The position numbers were made by a program, and so were the translations under genes. Under the pieces are notes generated by a model that did no database searches, had not been told where the DNA came from, and worked only from the letters and a program-made list of their open reading frames with translations. A DNA stretch of 64,000 nucleotides from DASQZK01 sp963732905. GTDB lineage: Bacteria > Bacteroidota > Bacteroidia > Bacteroidales > GCA-2748055. The stretch is from assembly GCA_963732905.1 (NCBI GenBank), contig CAVTBM010000012.1, positions 434,001 through 498,000 on the forward strand, written 5' to 3'. Numbering within the stretch: the first letter of the stretch is position 1; each line of letters begins with the position of its first letter. This document shows positions 45,848 through 54,994 of the stretch, piece by piece.

Positions 45848-47659
45848 ATGGACAAGGTTTCCATCTACATTAAGAAGCTGATCGCTCTCGTGCTTTCGGC
45901 TTTTGTAATGTTTCTTCTTTTAAAAGTTATTCCTTTATATCCCGCCCTGGCATTCAGTTTTCTTGTCCTGTCCTATCTCCATTTTACGATTACCGGTGAA
46001 AAACCTGCCTATCTTTTCGGCATGGCAAAAAGTGATCAGTATCTCGAAGCCAGGGGTGGATTCTGGTTGCTGTTCAGATGGATCCTGATGCTTTTCGGCT
46101 TTCTATACGATCTGGTGGTATGGATACTCAACGGGATTTTTGTGCTCTTCATCATTTTTATCGATATTCTGCTGCTCATCAAAACCATCGTTTTCTGGAT
46201 CATTCATGCTTTCATCTGGTTCCTGAAACTCTTCATACCACCCCTGGTGTTCCTCTACAGGATGATCCTTCATTATGGCATACAATGGCCCTGGTGGATT
46301 TACCGGATAACATACCGGAATGCGGGGATGAGCGTTAATGCGAATTTTTACAGAGTATCGTTACGGGGAGCCGTATTGTCGTTATTCATTCTGTTGCTTT
46401 TTTATGGCACAGGCATTCTTACCGGATCACCGGTTATCGGCGCCTTCGGTATGGTATTTTCCGTATTGCCTGTGATCTGGGCTTTTGGCGAGATATCGTC
46501 GATGCGGTTTGAAAAACGGTGGAATACCGGCTTCAGTGAAGTAAAATCCAGGTTCAACAGCGGTTTAAATGCGGTTCGGGCCGTCCTTTCCTATATTACC
46601 ATAATGCTTGCGGGCATCATCATCGAGATCGTACTCGACATGCTCGGCTGGATTCCGGGTTCGGGATTTTCGCTCCTCGGGATTTCTATCAATGTAAATA
46701 CATTTGTATCGCTTATCCTTTTATTTGTTCTCGTAATACTATTATTTGCCTCCCTCATGATACCTCCTCACATGGTTCATGACAAAGATTTCAATACCCG
46801 TATTCCCGGCAGTATTAAATTCCTTGGGGTGATCGGAAGAAAATTCCTGCGTTATCTCTTTGCCCTGGTCCCGGCTGGATTTTTCGGGGCCATTCTCGCC
46901 ATTATACCTGCAATTGTTGTGGGTCTTGCTGTTTATATCACACTGAATGTGAAGAATGTAATACTCGATGCCCATATTGCCAGGATTCATCATGCTGCTT
47001 TGACGTTGGGAGGTATTCAGAGGCTGGAAATGGAAAATCAGGTGGAACGACTGAACTATTACAAGGACTTTCCGGGGAATGTCTTCGGTGATTTTACAAA
47101 TATCAGGACTCTTGATCAGAGACGGAAGTCTCTTCAGCTGAACTATCAGAAAGGACTGGAGGAAATGAACCGGCTGGAGAAATTGTATCTCCGGGATCAG
47201 GATTCACTCAATGCTGAAATTGAGAAGCTGAAGAATGCCACGGATTCTCAGCAATTGGCCGTAAACGAGAGCATGAAGAACAGGGTCAGGAACAGGAAGG
47301 CAGAGTTCGGAACCTGGAAAAGCAAACGAACGGTGGAACTTGAAAAAATTTCATTAAAGATTAAGGATCTGAAAAGCAGGATTGTGCAACTTCCCATTGC
47401 CTTCTTTTTCGCCATCCTCTGGGTGGCTTTATTTGGAGGCCTGGTGATTGCCGTTATCCTTAGCTACCTGGGTAATGTCTTTTTTGCATTATACGGGTTG
47501 AAAGAGGACGGCAAGCCATCCTTCTGGAACCAGGTAGCAGATGAGATGAATCGTAAGGATCACAATCAGCCATTGCTGGGCTTTACTCTGCTGGTTATCG
47601 TAGTGGCTGGAATCATGATATTCATATTCCTGGGTTTTCCTTTTTTTCCCGGCAGCTGA
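45848..47659 (+). CDS. Polytopic membrane protein with a cytoplasmic coiled-coil segment, function unknown
   Basis: 603 residues, family not recognised. About ten hydrophobic segments are visible: near 10-45 and 70-140 (dense, with many Trp, Ile and Phe), 170-215, 245-305 and 335-370. A soluble charged stretch at about 380-500 has long heptad-like helices (QLNYQKGLEEMNRLEKLYL ... ELEKISLKIKDLKS). Two more membrane helices follow at about 505-535 and 572-598. A GDF/PGN region near 405 precedes the coiled coil. No catalytic motif stands out. It is monocistronic, with a long C-tract just downstream. It could be a scaffold or channel-like protein, but I make no functional call. Confidence 0.8.
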   Translation: MDKVSIYIKKLIALVLSAFVMFLLLKVIPLYPALAFSFLVLSYLHFTITGEKPAYLFGMAKSDQYLEARGGFWLLFRWILMLFGFLYDLVVWILNGIFVLFIIFIDILLLIKTIVFWIIHAFIWFLKLFIPPLVFLYRMILHYGIQWPWWIYRITYRNAGMSVNANFYRVSLRGAVLSLFILLLFYGTGILTGSPVIGAFGMVFSVLPVIWAFGEISSMRFEKRWNTGFSEVKSRFNSGLNAVRAVLSYITIMLAGIIIEIVLDMLGWIPGSGFSLLGISINVNTFVSLILLFVLVILLFASLMIPPHMVHDKDFNTRIPGSIKFLGVIGRKFLRYLFALVPAGFFGAILAIIPAIVVGLAVYITLNVKNVILDAHIARIHHAALTLGGIQRLEMENQVERLNYYKDFPGNVFGDFTNIRTLDQRRKSLQLNYQKGLEEMNRLEKLYLRDQDSLNAEIEKLKNATDSQQLAVNESMKNRVRNRKAEFGTWKSKRTVELEKISLKIKDLKSRIVQLPIAFFFAILWVALFGGLVIAVILSYLGNVFFALYGLKEDGKPSFWNQVADEMNRKDHNQPLLGFTLLVIVVAGIMIFIFLGFPFFPGS

Positions 47660-47670
47660 TATGATCATCA

Positions 47671-47680
47671 CCCCCCCCCC
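47671..47680. repeat. C(10) homopolymer tract
   Basis: Ten consecutive C lie 11 bases after the stop of the unknown membrane-protein gene and outside any supported gene. A similar C(8) tract is at about 10013-10020. Such tracts are slippage-prone and also prone to sequencing error. Confidence 0.6.
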
Positions 47681-47802
47681 AGTTTTGTCAGTCATCTGAA
47701 GTAATTCGATTCGGCTGCAGAGGACAGGAATGGAATTTGTTTCTTGTCTATTTCTGTATTTCAGGATTCACCGGAAAAGTAAGATATGGTTGCCGGAATG
47801 GT

Positions 47803-48018
47803 TCATCTATCAAACTGATCCTTAAGTCTGTTAAGATCTCTGACAAAACTTTCAACATCCTCTCGATTAAATCCTTTTTCAACAGCTGCTTCTTCCAGGG
47901 TTCCCCAGACAGGTTCGCCACAATCAATACACGTAATGCCTTTTTCCGCCAGATATTTTACGGCAGCGGGCAAAGCATTTACTAAATTCTCGATGGAAGT
48001 TTCCTTTTTTATGGTCAT
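47803..48018 (-). CDS. DUF1858-domain small protein
   Basis: 71 residues, all of it a DUF1858 domain: TSIENLVNALPAAVKYLAEKGITC, then Cys30-x2-Cys33 (CIDCGEPVWGTLEEAAVEKG). DUF1858 occurs alone or fused to hybrid-cluster and other redox proteins; a disulphide- or metal-linked role is inferred from the CxxC. It converges with the membrane protein gene and diverges from the HD-domain gene. Confidence 0.75.
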   Translation of the reverse strand: MTIKKETSIENLVNALPAAVKYLAEKGITCIDCGEPVWGTLEEAAVEKGFNREDVESFVRDLNRLKDQFDR

Positions 48019-48159
48019 GGTATTTGATATTTTCGGTGGGTAAAATTAATCATTTTTCGGATATTTTCGGAAAATACGGTACAGCTGGGTTTTTATAGTA
48101 ATGATGAATTTCATCCATGCGTCCAGTCAGAAAAAATTACTATTTTCGGCTAAAAAAAG

Positions 48160-48714
48160 ATGAACAGGGAAGAAGCTTTTTCTTTGCTTAAACAGTACGT
48201 GAAAAGTGATAAGATGATCATACATTCACTTTCTTCGGAAGTGGTATTAAGGGCTGTGGCAAAACGTCTCGGCAGGGATGTGGAAGAATTCGGACTTGCC
48301 GGATTACTCCATGATATCGATGTGGAAATAACCCATGCCGATCCCAAAACACACGGAGTCATTTCCGTGGATATCCTGCGACAGAATGGTATCGGTGAGG
48401 ACATTATCGATGCGGTAAGTATGCACAATGAAGAAGCCACAGGCAGGGACCGGACCACCGAGTTTCAGCATGCTCTTGCCGCAGGTGAGACCATCACCGG
48501 TTTGATCTATGCTACGACGCTGGTTTATCCTGAAAAGAAGATTGCCACGATAAAATATAAATCGGTGAAAAAAAGGATGACTGAAAAAGCCTTTGCAGCC
48601 TCCGTAAAACGTGAAAATATTATGGAATGTGAAAAAATAGGCATTCCTCTTGATGAATTCATCCAATTGTCGGTCGATGCCATGAGAACCATCAGTGAAG
48701 AAATAGGTCTGTAG
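48160..48714 (+). CDS. HD/HDIG-domain phosphohydrolase-like protein
   Basis: 184 residues. Metal ligands of the HD superfamily are visible: His22 (MIIHSLSSE), His51-Asp52 (GLLHDIDVEI) and His near 93 (SMHNEEATG). The fold is all-helical without membrane segments. This single-domain HDIG type is common in anaerobes and is of unknown substrate; nucleotide or phosphomonoester hydrolysis is likely. It has no partner domain and stands alone between DUF1858 and the convergent T9SS plug gene. Confidence 0.8.
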   Translation: MNREEAFSLLKQYVKSDKMIIHSLSSEVVLRAVAKRLGRDVEEFGLAGLLHDIDVEITHADPKTHGVISVDILRQNGIGEDIIDAVSMHNEEATGRDRTTEFQHALAAGETITGLIYATTLVYPEKKIATIKYKSVKKRMTEKAFAASVKRENIMECEKIGIPLDEFIQLSVDAMRTISEEIGL

Positions 48715-48858
48715 GAAATATGTCGCCTAAGGCTTTCCGGAACGACGGTTTCTGAATACAGCGGATGGTACATGAATATGAATCCGTATTATGGCCGGTG
48801 GCAGGTCAGTTGAATGTAAATTCAGTCAGGTTCCGGGTTTTTAAGGCAACGGCTAATG

Positions 48859-50175
48859 TTATTGATTTCTGTCTTTGTCCTGGTTCAGCGAATTGGCAAT
48901 CTGGTATCCGATAAGTCGCTCATGCCGCGAAGTGGTGCTATGGAAATAAACCAGGATGATATAATCATTTTCCGTTTCGTAATGATTCCCCTCGGTAAGA
49001 TCGATATCGACAGTATCGGCTCCTTTCTTCTTTACCCCGTATTCATAATTGTAGTAGCCCTGCTTGAGCAAAAGGGTAAGTTTATATGCTGATGAATCGG
49101 CATTGTAGGTCATTTTATTCTGGTCGTCATAGATCCAGTTGGTGAGGTCTCCCATTACATAAACGCTGCTGCTGTCGGGAAGCTCATCCATGGAAAGTGT
49201 GAAGTTGACATACGCATAGTCGGCATCCGTGTCATTATCGTTTTCTTCCTGCACCTCTACATAATATCTCCCGTTCAGGTCCTGTTCATAAAAATACATT
49301 TTTCCGCCTCTTAATAGATCGGGAAAGAGGTCAACGTAAAAGTGGCCCTGTTTGAATTCGACATCTTTAATATAAGGAGACTGATACCGGAAGCTTTTCA
49401 TGTCAAACCACCTGAATTCGTCCCCTCCGGGGAAAACGTTTTGCGTATTATAATCATAATCGAGGACGCCATCCCGGTCGTAAAGGGGTTTGAGGCCGGT
49501 GTTTGCATTATCCCACCGTCCATTCTGGAGAACGGTTATTTTTACTTCACTGTAAGGATCCCTGACAGGGAAAGAACCATAACTGACCGTGAAATTAACT
49601 TCCTGACCTGCATCGCGGAAAACAGACAGCGATGGTCTCTGGATCGATGCCTTCACGTCGACGAGTTTCTCAGCCACAAAAAACCGCTTGATGAAAACGG
49701 TGTCATCTTCATTATAATCCGAATATAATATAATGGCGTAATTTCCTGATACTTTGAACCTCACATCATCATTCGGAAGTTTCAGGCTGTAGTGGATATA
49801 ATTGAAATAGGTATTAAAAGAGTGCTCATAATCTGAAATCTGATTCTGAAGATAGCCCTCAAGATACTCATTCTCGTTCAGTGAAGACGGAGTCCAGTCT
49901 GCATTACAGAGGACGATCCGGTAATAGTAATTTCTGATTTCAGAAGAAAGATCGTCAAAACTCATTATGAGCTTGACCGGGCCGTTGAGATCGATAACCG
50001 GATAGCTGAGGTTCCATCCTTCACGGTGAATATTCACCGTTTTGATATTGCTTTTAAAGACACCCGGCACAATGGGCGAGTCGCCGAAGTCTGCGGGAAG
50101 CGCTGCATTGGCCACTCTGCTGCCTGATAGCAGGATGAGAAATACGGTTGTTATTGTATGAACAGTCCTGCACAT
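48859..50175 (-). CDS. Type IX secretion system plug protein (DUF5103)
   Basis: 438 residues with a signal peptide (cleavage near VANAA). The N-terminal beta domain holds YYYRIVLCNADWTPSSLNE and YLEGYLQNQISDYEHSFNT, both hallmarks of DUF5103, and the C-terminal part has a starch-binding-like fold (VYVMGDLTNWIYDDQNKMTY, LLKQGYYNYEYGV). Family members bind the giant SprA translocon and seal it when no substrate is being exported. This fits with the T9SS cargo and PorG-like genes at the left end. It diverges from nqrA. Confidence 0.88.
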   Translation of the reverse strand: MCRTVHTITTVFLILLSGSRVANAALPADFGDSPIVPGVFKSNIKTVNIHREGWNLSYPVIDLNGPVKLIMSFDDLSSEIRNYYYRIVLCNADWTPSSLNENEYLEGYLQNQISDYEHSFNTYFNYIHYSLKLPNDDVRFKVSGNYAIILYSDYNEDDTVFIKRFFVAEKLVDVKASIQRPSLSVFRDAGQEVNFTVSYGSFPVRDPYSEVKITVLQNGRWDNANTGLKPLYDRDGVLDYDYNTQNVFPGGDEFRWFDMKSFRYQSPYIKDVEFKQGHFYVDLFPDLLRGGKMYFYEQDLNGRYYVEVQEENDNDTDADYAYVNFTLSMDELPDSSSVYVMGDLTNWIYDDQNKMTYNADSSAYKLTLLLKQGYYNYEYGVKKKGADTVDIDLTEGNHYETENDYIILVYFHSTTSRHERLIGYQIANSLNQDKDRNQ

Positions 50176-50337
50176 ATGGTTGTTATTTACATGAATTAAT
50201 AAGTTAACGTCATTTTCCCGATTATGTTTTTAATGGTTAATTTTGAAAAATTTAAGAAGCAAATATCAATAGATATATAATTCTAGATTTTTAAAGTTGT
50301 TTTTTTGAAATTTCAGGAGATAAAAAGTAAAAATAAC

Positions 50338-50345
50338 TATTTTTG
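50338..50345 (+). promoter_or_regulatory. Candidate -7 element for the nqr operon
   Basis: TATTTTTG matches TAnnTTTG and ends 31 bases before the nqrA ATG at 50377. A second match, TAATTTTG, lies at 50238-50245. Neither has a TTG at normal -33 spacing. The element falls inside the longer reading from 50305, supporting the shorter nqrA. Confidence 0.45.
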
Positions 50346-50376
50346 TCGAAGTTTTTTAAATAACACTATTCTTAAA

Positions 50377-51729
50377 ATGTCTGAAATTATCAGGATCAGG
50401 AAAGGTCTGGATATTAATCTTGAAGGAAAAGCTGATAAAATTTACATGAAGGTTGACAGATCTTCGTCCTATGCACTTAAGCCCACGGATTTTGTCGGCA
50501 TCCTGCCCAAACTCAACGTCAAACCAGGTGATAAAGTCAATGTCGGCACACCGCTGTTTTTTGATAAGAGAAATCCCCAAATCAGGTTTACCTCACCCGT
50601 TTCAGGAACCGTTAGCGCGGTTACCCGTGGTGAGCGCAGAAAAATTCTTGAAGTGGTGGTTGATGCTGCTGAAAAGGATGAGTATGTAGAATACAAAGTT
50701 GGGGATCCGGCGAATTTGACGAGGGAACAGATTATTGATGTATTGCTGGAAAGCGGGATGTGGACACTCGTTCGCCAGCGGCCGTTTTCTGTCATTGCCA
50801 GTCCTGAAAAAACACCCAGGGATATTTTTATTTCAGGTTTCGACAGCGCACCTCTGGCCCCGGATATTGATTTTATCCTCAAGGATTTCAAGGTGGAATT
50901 TCAAAAAGGGGTGGATGTATTATCCAGGTTGACTGACGGGAAGATCCATCTCTCCGTCAGTGCCGATTATCCTGTAACCAGGACGTTCAGTGAGGCCAGG
51001 GGGGTGGAGATGCACCTTTTCAGGGGGCCTCATCCTGCAGGAAATCCCGGAATCCAGATTCATCACATTGCACCGGTAAATAAAGGGGATATTGTCTGGT
51101 ATATCAGACCACAGGATGTCATTTCCATCGGTAAACTCTTTATGGACGGGAAAGTCGACAATTCAACCATTATAGCACTCGCAGGTTCAGAAGTGAATAA
51201 GCCCGTTTATTATAAGGTGATCAGGGGGGCTTCCATTGCTCCGGTTGTTAAAGACAATGTTACCGGGGGGAACCTGAGATATATAAGTGGTAATGTTCTC
51301 ACCGGCACCAAAATATTAAAGTCGGGCTATCTGGGATACTATGATAACCTGGTCACGGTGATCCCGGAAGGTGACCATTTCGAATTTCTCGGCTGGGCCT
51401 TACCCGGATTTAATAAATTCAGTGTTTCAAGATCCTTCTTCTCATGGATGACACCTGGCCGCAGCTACAAAATGGACACTAACCTGCATGGCGGAAGAAG
51501 AGCATATGTGATGACCGGTGAATATGAGAAAGTATTTCCAATGGACATTTACCCTGTACATCTGATTAAGGCAATACTGGTGGATGATGTCGAGCTGATG
51601 GAAAGACTTGGCATCTACGAAGTATCGGAAGAGGATTTTGCACTTTGTGAATTTGTGTGTACGTCAAAAACCGAAGTTCAACAGATCATTCGGCATGGTC
51701 TCGATCTAATGAGAAAAGAAACTGAATAG
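50377..51729 (+). CDS. nqrA: Na+-translocating NADH:quinone reductase subunit A
   Basis: 450 residues from ATG 50377, the normal length; the in-frame ATG at 50305 would place the promoter-like element inside the gene. NqrA is the soluble subunit at the cytoplasmic side of the quinone site. It opens IRIRKGLDINLEGKAD and contains VKPGDKVNVGTPLFFDK, FTSPVSGTVSAV and LSVSADYPVTRTF. It is first in nqrABCDEF. The quinone used is probably menaquinone, since mqnB and mqnD are nearby. Confidence 0.95.
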   Translation: MSEIIRIRKGLDINLEGKADKIYMKVDRSSSYALKPTDFVGILPKLNVKPGDKVNVGTPLFFDKRNPQIRFTSPVSGTVSAVTRGERRKILEVVVDAAEKDEYVEYKVGDPANLTREQIIDVLLESGMWTLVRQRPFSVIASPEKTPRDIFISGFDSAPLAPDIDFILKDFKVEFQKGVDVLSRLTDGKIHLSVSADYPVTRTFSEARGVEMHLFRGPHPAGNPGIQIHHIAPVNKGDIVWYIRPQDVISIGKLFMDGKVDNSTIIALAGSEVNKPVYYKVIRGASIAPVVKDNVTGGNLRYISGNVLTGTKILKSGYLGYYDNLVTVIPEGDHFEFLGWALPGFNKFSVSRSFFSWMTPGRSYKMDTNLHGGRRAYVMTGEYEKVFPMDIYPVHLIKAILVDDVELMERLGIYEVSEEDFALCEFVCTSKTEVQQIIRHGLDLMRKETE

Positions 51730-51759
51730 TATTCGTTTAAATTGGTGTATTATAATATT

Positions 51760-52938
51760 ATGAAAGGTTTAAGAAAAGCTATTGATAAGATTAAGCCTCA
51801 TTTTGAGAAAGGAGGGAAGTATGAAAAGCTTCATTCCACTTTTGATGCCTTTGAGACTTTTCTTTACGTACCCAACAAGGTTACAACGGCCGGGGCGCAT
51901 ATCCGTGACAACAATGATATGAAAAGAGCTATGTCGGTTGTCGTCCTGGCCATGATACCGCCATTACTTTTCGGCATGTGGAACACCGGATACCAGCATT
52001 TTCTTGCTTCCGGTACCCCGATGGATTTCTGGACGACATTCTTTTACGGATTTCTTAAGATATTACCCATGATTATCGTCTCTTATGTCGTTGGTCTGGG
52101 TATCGAATTCATTTTTGCGCAGATGCGCGGACATGACGTTAACGAGGGGTTCCTGGTGACCGGAATGTTGATCCCGCTCATTATGCCCATCGACGTTCCG
52201 TTATGGATGGTAGCCGTTTCTACTGCATTTGCGGTGATTATCGGGAAGGAGGTTTTCGGAGGAACAGGCATGAATGTTCTGAATCCGGCCCTCACTGCCA
52301 GGGCATTCCTGTTCTTCGCCTATCCTTCGCAAATGTCGGGTGACAAAGTCTGGATTTCGGGTTTGAAAAGCGGACAGCACATCGTCGACGGATTTTCCGG
52401 ATCGACGATCCTCGGTCAGGCTGCTGCCGGCGCTAAAGAATTTGTGAACGGGATAGGCCATCCCTATCATCTATGGGATATGTTCTCCGGCACCATCCCG
52501 GGTTCATTCGGTGAAACTTCCACGATTGCCATTCTCATCGGCGCGGTCATCCTGATATATACCGGTGTGGGCAGCTGGAAAATCATTCTCTCCGTATTTG
52601 CCGGGGGTGCTGCCATGGGATTATTATTGAATGTACTGGCGGTGAATACCTTTATGGCTGTTCCGTGGTACGAACAACTTATGCTGGGCGGCTTTGCCTT
52701 CGGTGCGGTTTATATGGCCACCGATCCGGTTACTGCTACACAGACTGCCAAAGGCAAATGGATTTACGGCTTCCTGATTGGCGTTCTTGCCATCCTGATC
52801 AGGGTTTTGAATCCGGCATATCCTGAAGGTGTGATGCTGGCCATTCTGCTGATGAATGTATTTGCCCCGCTCATCGATCATTACGTGATTGAAGCAAATA
52901 TCAAAAAAAGATTAAAGAGAGTTAAAGTAACAGCGTAA
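51760..52938 (+). CDS. nqrB: Na+-translocating NADH:quinone reductase subunit B
   Basis: 392 residues from ATG 51760, chosen over 51742 because it gives MKGLRKAIDKIKPHFEKGGK, the usual amphipathic start. It is an integral membrane subunit with about ten helices that holds riboflavin and a covalently bound FMN. The FMN attachment threonine is Thr216 in DGFSGSTIL, matching the SGAT-type motif. It resembles RnfD. The flavin is attached by ApbE, encoded downstream in the same cluster. Confidence 0.95.
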   Translation: MKGLRKAIDKIKPHFEKGGKYEKLHSTFDAFETFLYVPNKVTTAGAHIRDNNDMKRAMSVVVLAMIPPLLFGMWNTGYQHFLASGTPMDFWTTFFYGFLKILPMIIVSYVVGLGIEFIFAQMRGHDVNEGFLVTGMLIPLIMPIDVPLWMVAVSTAFAVIIGKEVFGGTGMNVLNPALTARAFLFFAYPSQMSGDKVWISGLKSGQHIVDGFSGSTILGQAAAGAKEFVNGIGHPYHLWDMFSGTIPGSFGETSTIAILIGAVILIYTGVGSWKIILSVFAGGAAMGLLLNVLAVNTFMAVPWYEQLMLGGFAFGAVYMATDPVTATQTAKGKWIYGFLIGVLAILIRVLNPAYPEGVMLAILLMNVFAPLIDHYVIEANIKKRLKRVKVTA

Positions 52939-52948
52939 ACAGTATAAA

Positions 52949-53695
52949 ATGAAGAAGTTTAGTAATTTTTACATATTCAGTTTCGCTTCAATACTGGTGA
53001 TTATCGTTGCCGCGCTTCTTTCATTTGTTTCTGAAGAACTTAAACCCGCGCAGGAAAGAAACGTGGAAGTCGAAATCAAGCAGGGTATTCTTCAGTCGGT
53101 GAATTTGACCGAGGGGGTTAAAGAAGCGGAAAATAAGGACACATTTATCGAAGGACTGTTTAAGAAATATATCACCAGCAGTATTGTTGTGAACTCGAAA
53201 GGGGATGTGATAGAGGGCCATGATGCCTTCGATATAACCAAAAATCTGAAAGCGGAATACGAGAAAGCCCCGGATCAGAGAAATCTCCCCCTGTTTATCT
53301 ACACCACGCCTGAAGGTGAGAAAAAGTATATCATTCCTGTGCGTGGTAAAGGCTTGTGGGGGCCGATATGGGGGTATGTGGCTTTAAACGAAGACTATAA
53401 TACCATATACGGTACTGTTTTCGCCAATGAGAAAGAGACTCCCGGACTTGGTGCAGAAATTTCCGAAGTTTGGTTCCAAAAGGAATTTACAGGTAAAAAG
53501 CTGTTCAATGAGGCCGGTGATTTTGTGTCCATTGAAGTGGTCAAAGGCGGTACTTCACCCGATAATCCCCATGGTGTCGATGCTGTTTCCGGTGGCACCA
53601 TAACCAGTAAGGGTCTTCAGAAGATGCTCCTGGACAGTATAAACCCTTATGTGAACTACATGAAGAAACAAATGAAAGAAGGAGGTCAGAAATGA
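52949..53695 (+). CDS. nqrC: Na+-translocating NADH:quinone reductase subunit C
   Basis: 248 residues: one N-terminal membrane helix (FYIFSFASILVIIVAALLSF) and a periplasmic FMN-binding domain. The covalent FMN threonine is Thr217 in DAVSGGTITSKG, the standard ApbE target. KGLWGPIWGYVAL and ETPGLGAEIS are also conserved. The stop overlaps the nqrD start (ATGA). Confidence 0.95.
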   Translation: MKKFSNFYIFSFASILVIIVAALLSFVSEELKPAQERNVEVEIKQGILQSVNLTEGVKEAENKDTFIEGLFKKYITSSIVVNSKGDVIEGHDAFDITKNLKAEYEKAPDQRNLPLFIYTTPEGEKKYIIPVRGKGLWGPIWGYVALNEDYNTIYGTVFANEKETPGLGAEISEVWFQKEFTGKKLFNEAGDFVSIEVVKGGTSPDNPHGVDAVSGGTITSKGLQKMLLDSINPYVNYMKKQMKEGGQK

Positions 53696-54336
53696 GCGAC
53701 AGAGAACCTTTATTTTCAACAAAAAATATTAAGCTGCTTACAGAACCCCTGGGGACAAGCAATCCAATTACCGTGCAGGTTCTGGGTATATGTTCGGCAC
53801 TTGCCATCACCGTTAAAATGGAGAATTCCGTTGTTATGGCTGTTTCGGTTATGGCTGTACTGGCAGTCTCCAACGTTGTCATATCCATGCTAAGGAAGTT
53901 AATCCCTCCGCGCATAAGGATTATTGTCCAGCTTGTGGTGATTGCCACCATGGTTATCCTGGTCGATGAATTTTTACAGGCATATGCCTATGATGTCAGT
54001 AAGCAACTTTCCGTATTTGTCGGATTAATCATTACGAACTGTATCCTGATGGGACGCCTGGAAGCCTTCGCCATGGGTAATAAGCCGTGGCCATCGTTTC
54101 TCGATGGAATCGGGAACGCCGCCGGTTACGGCCTTATCCTCGTCATCGTGTCTTTTTTCAGGGAACTTCTTGGCTCCGGTACTTTCTGGGGCATGAAGGT
54201 TATTCCCCAGTCATGGTATGATGCAGGATACTCAAACAACGGATTGATGATCCTTCCCCCGATGGCCCTGGTTACGGTGGGAATCATTATCTGGATCCAG
54301 AGAGGACGTAACAGACACTTAATAGAGGACAAATAA
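53692..54336 (+). CDS. nqrD: Na+-translocating NADH:quinone reductase subunit D
   Basis: 214 residues with six membrane helices; related to NqrE and RnfE. The conserved half-helix motif appears as LIITNCILMGRLEAFAMGN, whose cysteine takes part in the intramembrane [2Fe-2S] centre shared with NqrE. It starts 4 bases inside nqrC. Confidence 0.95.
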   Translation: MSDREPLFSTKNIKLLTEPLGTSNPITVQVLGICSALAITVKMENSVVMAVSVMAVLAVSNVVISMLRKLIPPRIRIIVQLVVIATMVILVDEFLQAYAYDVSKQLSVFVGLIITNCILMGRLEAFAMGNKPWPSFLDGIGNAAGYGLILVIVSFFRELLGSGTFWGMKVIPQSWYDAGYSNNGLMILPPMALVTVGIIIWIQRGRNRHLIEDK

Positions 54337-54351
54337 ATAGCGGATTGAAAA

Positions 54352-54969
54352 ATGGAAAACCTGATTAATATATTTGTGAAGAGTGTTTTTATCGACAACA
54401 TGATTTTTGCATACTTCCTTGGTATGTGTTCATACCTTGCTGTATCCAAAACGGTAAAAACATCTGCAGGCCTCGGCATTGCCGTTGTTTTCGTTCTGGG
54501 TTTTACCGTTCCGGTGGATTATATTCTACAGAATTTCCTTCTGAAAACCGGAGCACTTACCTGGCTCAGCCCCAAACTGGCAGATGTCGATCTCAGCTTT
54601 CTGAGCTTTATCATGTTCATCGCAGTTATCGCGTCGATGACCCAGCTTGTTGAAATGATCATCGAAAAATTCAGTCCGGCGTTATACTCGACACTTGGGA
54701 TCTTTCTTCCACTCATTGCCGTAAACTGCGCTATCCTCGGCGGTTCACTTTTCATGCAGGAAAGGGAATATGCCAATATTGCCGAAGCTACTGCTTTTGG
54801 CCTGGGCTCAGGCGTTGGTTGGTTTCTGGCTATTATCAGTATTGCAGCTATCCGGGAGAAAATCCGATACTCCAATGTCCCTGCACCATTGCGGGGTCTG
54901 GGCATTACATTTATCATCACCGGATTGATGGGTATTGCTTTTATGAGCTTTATGGGAATAAAACTTTAG
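54352..54969 (+). CDS. nqrE: Na+-translocating NADH:quinone reductase subunit E
   Basis: 205 residues, six membrane helices, inverted-topology partner of NqrD. The two motifs with metal-centre cysteines are FLGMCSYLAVSK and AVNCAILGGSLFMQERE. Start ATG 54352 gives MENLINIFVKSVFIDNMIF, the normal N-terminus. 15 bases after nqrD. Confidence 0.95.
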   Translation: MENLINIFVKSVFIDNMIFAYFLGMCSYLAVSKTVKTSAGLGIAVVFVLGFTVPVDYILQNFLLKTGALTWLSPKLADVDLSFLSFIMFIAVIASMTQLVEMIIEKFSPALYSTLGIFLPLIAVNCAILGGSLFMQEREYANIAEATAFGLGSGVGWFLAIISIAAIREKIRYSNVPAPLRGLGITFIITGLMGIAFMSFMGIKL

Positions 54970-54994
54970 TGTTAAATAAGGAATTGTAAAGAAA

